DNA of 64,000 bases, from the NCBI GenBank assembly GCA_902598015.1, contig CACJZT010000004.1, forward strand, positions 49,768 through 113,767, written 5' to 3'. Within the stretch, counting starts at the first letter, position 1; each line of letters opens with the position of its first letter. This DNA is from an uncultured Pelagibacteraceae bacterium. Its GTDB lineage: Bacteria; Pseudomonadota; Alphaproteobacteria; Pelagibacterales; Pelagibacteraceae. Shown here piece by piece: positions 8,202 to 16,048 of the stretch. The translations under genes were made by a program, and so were the position numbers. The notes beneath the pieces were generated by a model. That model searched no databases and was not told the DNA's origin. It worked only from the letters and a program-made list of their open reading frames with translations.

Positions 8202-8354
8202 TTAAAAACCCATATTTGACCAGTTACTTTGGTCTTGAGTTTTACTATTGAATTTTTTTATTTCTTCCTCAGATGGTTCTCTAAAAAGATACATTACAAT
8301 TCCTGAAACAAATAATGCTAATAATGATAAAGAACAAATAGTCATGTGTTTCAT
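8202..8354 (-). CDS. Small single-pass membrane protein (50 aa)
   Basis: A short ORF from ATG to TAA encodes 50 residues: a hydrophobic segment at about 5-24 followed by a charged tail starting REPSEEEIKKF. It fills the space between two same-strand secreted-protein genes. Short tails with PSEEE after one membrane span are common among tiny membrane proteins of compact marine genomes. No clear Shine-Dalgarno is visible, and Met4 is an alternative start. Function unknown. Confidence 0.5.
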   Translation of the reverse strand: MKHMTICSLSLLALFVSGIVMYLFREPSEEEIKKFNSKTQDQSNWSNMGF

Positions 8355-8403
8355 ATATAAAAGCTTTATAATTTTTCAACACTATATAATGAGTAGTATT
8401 GTC

Positions 8404-9831
8404 CTATAATTTTTGTCTAAATTCGTAAGTTTTATTTAATTCATCAATATCAAATGTTTCTATTGAACCATCAGTCCATTTAATTTCAACTTTAAAATCT
8501 TTTTCACCTTGTCTTATTCCATAATGAGCAACAGGCTCCATCTGACAAAGATATCCTGAACCTGCATCTATTGTTTTAGAGTGAACTCTTTTATTAGATT
8601 TTAATGTTACTGTTGCACCTCTTGCAGGAGCTCCAAATTGATTAAGTGGTTTAATACGTAGATAATTAAACTTTTTAATATCTGCTTTATATAAAGTTAA
8701 TGGTTGAAACCCTGACTCACCATGTGAAACTAATAGCTCTAAAATTCCATCGTCATCAATATCTGCAACAGCTGCTCCAGTTCCAAGACCTACAGTCTCT
8801 AAACCATTTTCTATTTTAATTTCTTTAAATACTCCGCCCTCTAAAACTTTGAAGAGTTTATTTGGTTCTCCAATATTATTCATAAAAATTTCATCATATC
8901 CGTCATTATCAAAGTCAGCTGAAATAACTGTTCTTATTTTGGTTGGATCGTTGTACGGAGAGGTTGATATATCTTTAAATTTATCTCCATCTAAAACATA
9001 TGCTCTATGCATTCCATCCCAGTTAGAGGATAAGATATCTAATCTTCCTCTATATAAAAGATCACTTAGAGCTGTTCCTCTGCCATTTTCAAATCTATCT
9101 TGAACTTCATACTCTTTAGCTAAATCTTGGAATGAACCTTTAGAATTATAATATAGAAAGTTATCTCCTCTTTCATTTGCAGCAAAAATATCAGATCTAT
9201 CTGAAAGAATGTGTCCTGATACAATGGCTCTCCCACCAGTAATTTTATCGATCGATAATAATTTAGCCTGGTCTTTTATTCGATCTCTAATTAATTCATA
9301 AAAACGAGTCGGACCTCCATAATTTGCAACATAAATACCATATGCACCATCACCTTTTCTATCTACACAAACAACAGATCTACCAGCTGTTAAGTTTAAT
9401 TCACTTTGATTAATTTCTTTTTCAAATAAATCCTCAAATTTATTGTTATTTAAATCTATTAGTCGATCAGAGTAAATTTTTGATCCACTATATGTATCGG
9501 TATTTAAAAAATATATTTCTTCATAACCATCTTGATCGATATCACATGCGGCAACACCAATTGTTCTTCTTTCTTCGTCTGTAAATATTTTTTCATTTAT
9601 AATATTTATTAATTTTCCATCTTTATAAGAAAGAGCTAGATTTTTGAAACCAAAGCCAGTTACTACAAAATCATATTTATTATCTTGGTTAACATCAGTT
9701 ACCGAAACTCCATAACTTAGTCTAAATTCGTTTTCTGCTATTTGATCAGTAATATTTAAAAAAAAATCTTTTGCGTTAGCATAACTAAATACAGATAAAA
9801 TACTGAGAAAAACGAAGATAATTTTTTTCAT
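8404..9831 (-). CDS. Secreted FG-GAP/VCBS beta-propeller with ASPIC/UnbV C-terminal domain (CRTAC1-like)
   Basis: 475 residues with a signal peptide at about 1-20 (ending ANA). Repeats of the form DVNQDNKYDF, DIDQDGYEEI, DFDNDGYDEI and DIDDDGILEL are calcium-binding FG-GAP/VCBS blades of an integrin-like propeller. The C-terminal 70 residues (GAPARGATVTL through WTDGSIETFDIDEL) match the ASPIC/UnbV domain. Such proteins are extracellular and may bind ligands or surfaces. It lies just downstream of the pilin array on the same strand, which suggests but does not prove a shared surface role. Confidence 0.85.
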   Translation of the reverse strand: MKKIIFVFLSILSVFSYANAKDFFLNITDQIAENEFRLSYGVSVTDVNQDNKYDFVVTGFGFKNLALSYKDGKLINIINEKIFTDEERRTIGVAACDIDQDGYEEIYFLNTDTYSGSKIYSDRLIDLNNNKFEDLFEKEINQSELNLTAGRSVVCVDRKGDGAYGIYVANYGGPTRFYELIRDRIKDQAKLLSIDKITGGRAIVSGHILSDRSDIFAANERGDNFLYYNSKGSFQDLAKEYEVQDRFENGRGTALSDLLYRGRLDILSSNWDGMHRAYVLDGDKFKDISTSPYNDPTKIRTVISADFDNDGYDEIFMNNIGEPNKLFKVLEGGVFKEIKIENGLETVGLGTGAAVADIDDDGILELLVSHGESGFQPLTLYKADIKKFNYLRIKPLNQFGAPARGATVTLKSNKRVHSKTIDAGSGYLCQMEPVAHYGIRQGEKDFKVEIKWTDGSIETFDIDELNKTYEFRQKL

Positions 9832-9881
9832 AATTAAGCTCTTTATTGGAATTTTAAAATTATAATATGAGATAAATTAGC

Positions 9882-10079
9882 TTACTCGAGTAAGCCTAAT
9901 ATTGAATAAATAACTAACCCTATAATTGCTGCAAAGAAAATTAAAAATGAAATTTGACTAAAAATATTATTCTTTGATCTAATTTCTCCCTTTTTGTACT
10001 TTCTAATCTGAATGATACCAAACCTAATTACTATTAAACCAAGAATTAGAAGTGATACTTTAAATAAAAATTCAATCAT
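9882..10079 (-). CDS. Small two-span membrane protein (65 aa)
   Basis: 65 residues with hydrophobic segments at about 4-23 and 44-62 separated by a basic loop (RKYKKGEIRSKN). This hairpin layout is that of twin-transmembrane small proteins. It follows the last pilin gene by 36 bp on the same strand, so it may be the end of that operon. No catalytic residues or recognised family signature. Confidence 0.6.
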   Translation of the reverse strand: MIEFLFKVSLLILGLIVIRFGIIQIRKYKKGEIRSKNNIFSQISFLIFFAAIIGLVIYSILGLLE

Positions 10080-10115
10080 ATTAAAATTCTAAAGACTTAA
10101 AACTACTTTATTAAA

Positions 10116-10646
10116 TTAGGGTTTACATATTTCTGTTTCTAAATATTCTTTATCAGCTATTTCAGAAATAACTACTACTGACCAACAATTAGACCCGAAA
10201 GCGTTAAATGCATAAGAAATTTTAGTAGTACCAGTCATTGTTGGTTTTGATCCGCCACTGGAATAATTTCCACCATCAAGAATAGCTGGTTCACAAAATT
10301 TTCCCCTTTTTTGACCATAAGGAGAACACCAAGTTGATCCACCATATTGAAAATGTGTTACCATTGCTGCTCTAAAATTTGCTAAATTACTTTGGTATAA
10401 CTTTGAACATTGGTTTGATGTCTTGCCTCCAGCCCCATTTAGAATTAAATCTGATCCAGTTTCACATAGCATCATAGAATTTTTAATAAATTTAACTATT
10501 TTATTATGATTTGCTTTCGTTGCATTTTTTTTTGCTCCACTAGTATACCCGCTATAAGCAACTACACCTACTGCAGCTAATATTCCTATAATAGCTACAA
10601 CAACTAGGAGTTCTATTAATGTGAAACCTTTTTTATTCATAATCAT
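10116..10646 (-). CDS. Type IV pilin-like protein 1 of 5
   Basis: 176 residues. The class III signal KKGFTLIELL is cleaved by prepilin peptidase after Gly and leaves N-methylated Phe with Glu5. It is followed by the hydrophobic helix VVVAIIGILAAVGVVAYSGY shared by all five array members. The C-terminal head is unlike its neighbours, with six Cys (in LCETG, QCSK, WCSP, FCEP, NCWS, ICKP) that could form disulfide loops. It is the last pilin of a minus-strand array, three bases after the previous gene. Major or minor pilin, or pseudopilin, cannot be told. No pilus motor genes are in the window. Confidence 0.88.
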   Translation of the reverse strand: MIMNKKGFTLIELLVVVAIIGILAAVGVVAYSGYTSGAKKNATKANHNKIVKFIKNSMMLCETGSDLILNGAGGKTSNQCSKLYQSNLANFRAAMVTHFQYGGSTWCSPYGQKRGKFCEPAILDGGNYSSGGSKPTMTGTTKISYAFNAFGSNCWSVVVISEIADKEYLETEICKP

Positions 10647-10649
10647 TAA

Positions 10650-11162
10650 TTAATCTAACGGAATATTTGTAATAAGAGGAGAGCCAGTGTCCTCTAAGCA
10701 AGTATAAACATATACAAAAGTTTTACCTTTTGAGTGATCATATCCCTGTGCAATAGAAATTTGACCTTGTGCCTCAAATTTATTGCTACCACTAGGTTTA
10801 CAATTATAAAAAGTGCCTACTTGTAGATCTGTGTTTCCATAAACATCTTTGAATTTAGTTTTCATTACTTTATGAGCTGCAACTGCTACATTTGCGTTAA
10901 TTTTTCCTGAACTACAGGTTAATTGATTTACTCCATTTAGTGGCATCACCGCTGTTTCTCCAATTTCACATCTTGTCCATTCATTTATAATGTAATTTAC
11001 AATTAATTTGTTATTTGCCTTTGTGGTATTTTTTTTTGCACCAGCGGTGTAACCACTATAAGCAACTACACCCACTGCAGCTAAAATCCCAATTATTGCT
11101 ACAACAACCAATAGTTCAATTAGGGTGAAACCATTTTTATTCAAATGATATTTCATTCTCAA
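10650..11162 (-). CDS. Type IV pilin-like protein 2 of 5
   Basis: 170 residues as read from the upstream Met; Met3 is an equally good start. The leader is longer than in the other copies (MKYHLNKNG before the cleavage site), then the shared GFTLIELL helix. The head domain has four Cys (RCEIGE, TCSSG, NCKPS, TCLED). It overlaps the upstream pilin gene by 26 bases, suggesting translational coupling. The helix is nearly identical to the other copies while the head is divergent, as expected of duplicated pilins under diversifying pressure. Confidence 0.88.
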   Translation of the reverse strand: MRMKYHLNKNGFTLIELLVVVAIIGILAAVGVVAYSGYTAGAKKNTTKANNKLIVNYIINEWTRCEIGETAVMPLNGVNQLTCSSGKINANVAVAAHKVMKTKFKDVYGNTDLQVGTFYNCKPSGSNKFEAQGQISIAQGYDHSKGKTFVYVYTCLEDTGSPLITNIPLD

Positions 11163-11658
11163 TATACTCAGTTTTACCAGTGCTATCTCCTAAATTTGAG
11201 CAAATTTTTATTGTGTTAGAATTTAATTTAAATATTGAAAGAAAGCCACTCTGTTGACGATGTGAAGGACATCCTGTCATATAACCTGGTGGATTACAGT
11301 TTGTGACATTTAATTTACACCAAGAACCGTAAGGTGGATTACTTCCATAAAAAGGACTTGTCCAGTTCATTCCATAAACTGTTTGGTTCATATAACTAAT
11401 AAAATTATCAATATTCATAGGACAGTTTGCTGTCTTCTCATTACCACTTATGTCATTATATTTTATTGGTTCACCAACACTACATAATGCAGATTTAGCT
11501 GCTACCATTTTAAATATAGTTGCATGATTTGACTTAGTTGCTGCAATTTTTGCACCAATTGTATAACCGTTATATGCAATTACACCTACTGCAGCTAATA
11601 TCCCGATGATTGCTACAACAACTAGGAGTTCTATTAATGTGAAGCCTTTATTTTGCAA
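11137..11658 (-). CDS. Type IV pilin-like protein 3 of 5
   Basis: 173 residues. Leader MQNKG then FTLIELL and the shared helix, with the small variants VIAYNGYT. The head has six Cys (LCSVGE, NCPMN, WCKLN, NCNPP, GCPSH, ICSNL) and is rich in Asn, Gly, Tyr and Pro. It overlaps the upstream copy by 11 bases and the downstream copy by 26. The C-S-V-G-E motif just after the helix is also seen in copies 2 and 5, so the first Cys position is conserved within the array. Confidence 0.88.
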   Translation of the reverse strand: MQNKGFTLIELLVVVAIIGILAAVGVIAYNGYTIGAKIAATKSNHATIFKMVAAKSALCSVGEPIKYNDISGNEKTANCPMNIDNFISYMNQTVYGMNWTSPFYGSNPPYGSWCKLNVTNCNPPGYMTGCPSHRQQSGFLSIFKLNSNTIKICSNLGDSTGKTEYIENEISFE

Positions 11659-12121
11659 TTGTATTTTCTATTACCTTTCCATCACAAAGCGTTCTGACTC
11701 TAAAAGTGTTACGTACAGGATCATGATAATAACTAACACCTTCAGTTGTTGGTGAGCTACTGTTTCCAGCCCAATCATAACCCCAATGATTATTAGGTGT
11801 ATATGGATTTCTCAAAGTATTTGTAAGATGCCAGCCAACATGTTGACCTAATTCAAAAAATGGTCTTGAGCAATTGAAATCAAATTCTGCGCCTTTTTGA
11901 AATCCAGAATAATACTTTCTTAATTTGATAGTTTCATTAAATTCACAGAAGGTTTTTTTTTCAACTATTGTTTTTACAATCTTTTTATGATTATCCCTAC
12001 AAACGCTGTGCTTTGCACTACTCGTATAACCACTGTAAGCAACTACACCTACAGCAGCTAATATTCCAATAATAGCTACTACGACTAATAGTTCTATTAA
12101 TGTAAAGCCTTTATTTTTCAT
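11648..12121 (-). CDS. Type IV pilin-like protein 4 of 5
   Basis: 157 residues, the shortest array member. MKNKGFTLIELL leader and shared helix, then four Cys (SVCRD, FCEFN, NCSRP, LCDGK). The head contains an Asn/Tyr/Pro/Gly-rich stretch, NPYTPNNHWGYDW, and several His. It is separated by eight bases from copy 5 and overlaps copy 3 by 11. The low complexity and aromatic content of the head suggest a surface-exposed tip or adhesive minor pilin, which is inference. Confidence 0.87.
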   Translation of the reverse strand: MKNKGFTLIELLVVVAIIGILAAVGVVAYSGYTSSAKHSVCRDNHKKIVKTIVEKKTFCEFNETIKLRKYYSGFQKGAEFDFNCSRPFFELGQHVGWHLTNTLRNPYTPNNHWGYDWAGNSSSPTTEGVSYYHDPVRNTFRVRTLCDGKVIENTIAK

Positions 12122-12129
12122 AAATAATA

Positions 12130-12657
12130 TTAATTTAAAGTAACACTACTAGTAAGTGTTTTGCCTTGTTTACAAGTTTCAGTCAATGGTGCTGGATCAC
12201 ATGTGTATTTGGTATCTATGTAAAGAATATTTGAACTAGTGCTCTTGGTTAATAATTTTATTGCTCCTGGAGTACCTTCTCCTACCGTTCCACCTACTTC
12301 TACTGCTTCTGCACAAGTACTTCCTCCCATCCAACCAAATTGATTACACCATTTTAAAGTCCTGAAATGATTAGCAAAATCTGTAGCTAGTTGACTTGCA
12401 TTACCACTGGAAACATAGCCACACAAATCAGCTGTATTTGTGGAAGAATTTTTTTTTAAGATAAGTTCTTCCCCTATACTGCATTTGGTAACACTATTGA
12501 TTATAAAATTTGAAATTGTTTTGTGACTTGCTTTTACAGCATTTTCTTTAGCTCCTTTTGTATATCCACTATAAGCAACTACACCGACTGCAGCTAATAT
12601 TCCTATAATAGCTACTACGACTAAAAGTTCTATTAAGGTGAAACCTTTATTTTTCAT
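12130..12657 (-). CDS. Type IV pilin-like protein 5 of 5 (first transcribed)
   Basis: 175 residues. MKNKGFTLIELL leader, shared helix and a head with six Cys (KCSIGE, LCGYV, WCNQF, TCAEA, TCDPA, TCKQG). It is the first pilin transcribed and overlaps the upstream 180-residue gene by four bases (ATGA). This ties the pilin array to that gene and to the cNMP/acyltransferase/SGNH fusion in one operon. Confidence 0.88.
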   Translation of the reverse strand: MKNKGFTLIELLVVVAIIGILAAVGVVAYSGYTKGAKENAVKASHKTISNFIINSVTKCSIGEELILKKNSSTNTADLCGYVSSGNASQLATDFANHFRTLKWCNQFGWMGGSTCAEAVEVGGTVGEGTPGAIKLLTKSTSSNILYIDTKYTCDPAPLTETCKQGKTLTSSVTLN

Positions 12658-13196
12658 TTTTTATTTGCTTTGTAATTTTCCATCCATTTTGTAAAAACTA
12701 CTATAGCATCATTCATATCTTTTGTTTTATTTGGATGATTTTTAGCTCTACCTAGCATAGTTGCAATAACATTTACTTGATATTTTATTGGTCTCTTTTT
12801 TATGGCTGAAACTGTAAATAATGCTTTTTCTTTGTCTTTAAAACCTAAGCCTTTTAAGGTTGTCTCTGGCTTATAATCTGAAAACAAAGAAAGATTTAAT
12901 GGTTTAAATTTTTTATCTTTGATTAGTTTATTCATTGGCATTTTATCGACTATTTCAAAGATTTTTTTTGTATATATTTTTTCTAACTCAATTTTTATCG
13001 TGCCATCAAAACCAATTAAAGTAACTTTAAATTTTTTTGATTTATCTAATTTTGTAACTAATTTTATATATCTTTTGTGAAAGCCTTTAATTTCTTTTTG
13101 ATACAAATCTTTTGATCTTTTATATTCTGGATGACTGTAATTAGGCGTAATGAGGACTAGCAATCTACATTTCCATAGATATTTTTTAAAACTCAT
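12654..13196 (-). CDS. Unknown protein, weak DUF4174/DUF3175-like resemblance
   Basis: 180 residues, basic (many Lys). The N-terminal half (LWKCRLLVLITPNY, KKFKVTLIGFDGTIKIEL) resembles the thioredoxin-like DUF4174 fold but lacks Cys at a redox site. The C-terminal part (KALFTVSAI through TMLGRAKNHPNKTKDMNDAI) resembles DUF3175 weakly. Both are unconfirmed pattern impressions. There is no obvious signal peptide or membrane span. It sits eight bases after the large fusion gene and overlaps the first pilin gene by four bases, so it should be co-expressed with both. Confidence 0.6.
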   Translation of the reverse strand: MSFKKYLWKCRLLVLITPNYSHPEYKRSKDLYQKEIKGFHKRYIKLVTKLDKSKKFKVTLIGFDGTIKIELEKIYTKKIFEIVDKMPMNKLIKDKKFKPLNLSLFSDYKPETTLKGLGFKDKEKALFTVSAIKKRPIKYQVNVIATMLGRAKNHPNKTKDMNDAIVVFTKWMENYKANKK

Positions 13197-13204
13197 TAAA
13201 AATA

Positions 13205-15796
13205 TTAATTGTAAATTTTGTCTCTTACAAGCTTACTTAATAAACTATATCCAAGTTCATTCATATGTAGTGGATCTTCATCATAAAACTTATCATAACC
13301 TGCATTAATCATTGGTGTTGTAATATCTACATAATCCCACATTTTTAAATTGGTTAAGTGTTTTTTTATCTTTGAATTAGCATCTAAAATTGTTGTCATA
13401 AGATCCCTTCTAAAAGGACTAGGCTTAATTGAAATAAAAAAACATTTTGCTCTTGGTAGTTTTTCTTCAACTTGGTTGGAAAATAATAAAAATTCTTTTA
13501 ACAATTCGTCACTATCCATTCCATAACCAATATCATTATCTCCAGCATAAAAGAAAAGGTTGGAAGGGTTTAAAGGAGCAACCAATCTATCAAAATATCT
13601 TCTACAAGATACTAAAGTTGAACCCCCGAAGCCTAAATTATAAAGATTATTTATTGATAAATCATTTTTGGCATTATCCCACAATTTAAAAGTTGAACTA
13701 CCATACAAGGCAACACTGTTATTTGTATTTTTTTGTTGAAAAGAATTATGTTCCAATTCTCTAACATCTAATTCAAACTCTTCTTCAACTGGACTGACTA
13801 AATTTACGTTAGTTTTCAAATTCTCTATTTTATCTATGTTGTCTTGAACATTTTTAGCTAAATCAATGGCTTCTTCTACATAAGATCTAAATTTAGTTCT
13901 GTAATTATCTAAAAAACTTTTCATCTCTTCTTGATTTTCTGGATCTTTGATATGATCACTTATAGTTATTGGCTCCTTAATAACTGCAGAATATATTGTT
14001 TTAGAAACTGGATAATCAAAATTAGCAAGAGCAATTGGAATAAGTTTTGGTTTTGGGTTAAGCTTAAATGCAAGATTAAATGCACCAGCTTTAAATGGTC
14101 CTGGAGATGTTATTGTTTTATTATCTTCTGTTTCTGATGTTCCTTCGGGCGCAATTACAATCGGTTGTTTTTGATTAAATACCTTTTGAGCTTCGTCAAA
14201 AAGCTTTTGTTTTCTTAATTTCTTTTCTTCATCACTTTCATCCAACTTATCAGACTCTGGGGTATGAACAAAAATGTAATCTAAATTTTCATAGTAATTA
14301 TATCTCCAAAATTCTGTGTTCCGACTTGTTCTAACGATACGTTGGCCTCCATCGTTATATTTTGGATGTAATATTTTTGAACTGATGAAATGACTGTCGA
14401 TTGAAAATGAATGCCCATTTGCAAGCTGATTATCATCTATAGCTGCTAAGTGATTATAGAAAAAAATATTTGTTGGTTCATCTGGCAAATTTTCCCAACC
14501 CTTAATTACATATTTAACATTATCAAAAGCTTTTGTGAAATTTGAATTGGTTAACTCTCTTAATTTTGTTTTATCTGGATTACTAGAAGAATTTGAAACT
14601 CTATTATAAATAATATTTAATTGGCTGTGGAAACGAGACTCTCTTTCTAAATTATTTAAAGTATCTTTTATTAAACTAGATAATGATTTTTCTATTTCAT
14701 TTCCTTTAATAAGTAGTTCGTAAACCACATCAAATGCCATTTCATAAGTATGAGTACTCTTCAATAAATGTGGAATACTATATAACTTAGAACTAGCAGG
14801 TATTCTTGCAGTATTATCTTTCAATAATAAATTAACAAATTCTAATTCGTTTTCGGCTGAATATTTTGTTAGACCAGTTGCACTTTGTTGGAAACGTCCT
14901 AGCTGCCACAACTGTCTTTTAAAAATCTTTATTGATAATTCAGGATCAGAAATAATTAGATTTTCGAGTGCTTCGTTAGAAATATGTAAAACTTTCGTAT
15001 CTCTAGTAGATTTAATTGTATAGGGATTAAAAAAATCTCCTTTCCCGGAAGATAAAGTTAGCGCAATACCAGCTCTAGTTAGAGTTCTAAAATTTCTTCT
15101 TATTTTTCCATTAATAAAGTTGTGGAATAAGCCATCAACTTTACCACTTAATAATATCTTTAAACCTTTAGAAACGTCTCCCTCTTTAACTATATATTGA
15201 TTTGATGAATACATCTTAATATTATCTAATTTAATAAACTTTTCTAAGTCATCATCAGTAAGTGTTGAGAAAAAAGTAGCAGATTTAATTCTATGTATAT
15301 TTGTAATACTTTTTTCTGAAGGGATGCCTGGAGAAATTTGTATTTCATCATCTTTATACAAAGTGTTTAAATTTCTTGAAGAGACAAGCAGTTGGAAAGA
15401 AAAAAACGAAATGGCTGAGTATAATGTTGATATAAGTTTACTATTTTTTTGTTGTAAATCTCTTAAATCATCTAGTTTTATCGAGATATATTCTGTTCCA
15501 CCTTCAATAAATATTTCACCCATAAATCTATTTGGTTGATTAAGTCCAGATATACCTAATGGTGTTGCAGGCTTTGTTATTTTTGCAAAGGTTATAGATT
15601 TAGTTTCAAAATACTTGGTAAATGTAGCTTTGCCTTTGATTAAAAAATAAATGTTTTCTGAAATTTGATGCTGCTTTGCTAAAACTTCATCACTCGCAGC
15701 TATTATATGCTCTGATATTCCATCTATTAGTCCAAAAGATTCTTTTAGATTTCCTAAATCAAAGCCATTTTGCTGAAATAATTCAGATAATTTCAT
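13205..15796 (-). CDS. Fusion: tandem cNMP-binding-like domains + PlsC acyltransferase + SGNH hydrolase
   Basis: 863 residues. About 1-140 and 170-300 look like two cyclic-nucleotide-binding jelly rolls (IYFLIKGKATFTKYF; IVKEGDVSKGLKILLSGKV). About 330-430 is helical. About 430-620 is a lysophospholipid-acyltransferase domain: HX4D as NHLAAID (His449, Asp454) and APEGTSE (Glu551). About 690-860 is an SGNH/GDSL hydrolase with every block: GSST (699-702), NLGFGGS (720-726), AGDNDIGYG (Asn754) and DPLHMNE (Asp841, His844). No signal peptide or clear membrane span is visible. It may add and remove acyl groups under nucleotide or other ligand control. It heads the pilin-array operon. This domain order is not a standard family that I recognise. 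Confidence 0.85.
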   Translation of the reverse strand: MKLSELFQQNGFDLGNLKESFGLIDGISEHIIAASDEVLAKQHQISENIYFLIKGKATFTKYFETKSITFAKITKPATPLGISGLNQPNRFMGEIFIEGGTEYISIKLDDLRDLQQKNSKLISTLYSAISFFSFQLLVSSRNLNTLYKDDEIQISPGIPSEKSITNIHRIKSATFFSTLTDDDLEKFIKLDNIKMYSSNQYIVKEGDVSKGLKILLSGKVDGLFHNFINGKIRRNFRTLTRAGIALTLSSGKGDFFNPYTIKSTRDTKVLHISNEALENLIISDPELSIKIFKRQLWQLGRFQQSATGLTKYSAENELEFVNLLLKDNTARIPASSKLYSIPHLLKSTHTYEMAFDVVYELLIKGNEIEKSLSSLIKDTLNNLERESRFHSQLNIIYNRVSNSSSNPDKTKLRELTNSNFTKAFDNVKYVIKGWENLPDEPTNIFFYNHLAAIDDNQLANGHSFSIDSHFISSKILHPKYNDGGQRIVRTSRNTEFWRYNYYENLDYIFVHTPESDKLDESDEEKKLRKQKLFDEAQKVFNQKQPIVIAPEGTSETEDNKTITSPGPFKAGAFNLAFKLNPKPKLIPIALANFDYPVSKTIYSAVIKEPITISDHIKDPENQEEMKSFLDNYRTKFRSYVEEAIDLAKNVQDNIDKIENLKTNVNLVSPVEEEFELDVRELEHNSFQQKNTNNSVALYGSSTFKLWDNAKNDLSINNLYNLGFGGSTLVSCRRYFDRLVAPLNPSNLFFYAGDNDIGYGMDSDELLKEFLLFSNQVEEKLPRAKCFFISIKPSPFRRDLMTTILDANSKIKKHLTNLKMWDYVDITTPMINAGYDKFYDEDPLHMNELGYSLLSKLVRDKIYN

Positions 15797-15907
15797 AAGT
15801 AAAATGAATAGATATACTTAATTTGAATTTATTGATTAAGAATAAATGCATATCTGGGTTGAAAAGTTATCAATAGTTTACTTAATTTTTTTTAGTATTT
15901 ATTAGCT

Positions 15908-16045
15908 GTGAAACGTAAATTAAAAAAAAATAAATCATCAAATAAATCTAAAACGCTTTCAAAAAAGCCAAAAGTAATAAACCCGAACTTTTTTTATTTT
16001 TATAATGAAAATGGAAAGTTAATTGGAATACCTTACGGTAATTAA
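15908..16045 (+). CDS. Small Lys-rich protein (45 aa), GTG start
   Basis: The reading frame from GTG encodes 45 residues: a Lys/Ser-rich N-terminal half, then NPNFFYFYNENGKLIGIPYGN. The aromatic NENGKLIGIPYG tail looks like genuine coding sequence. No ATG is available and no strong ribosome site is seen. It ends three bases before the convergent photolyase gene. Function unknown. Confidence 0.4.
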   Translation: MKRKLKKNKSSNKSKTLSKKPKVINPNFFYFYNENGKLIGIPYGN

Positions 16046-16048
16046 ATT

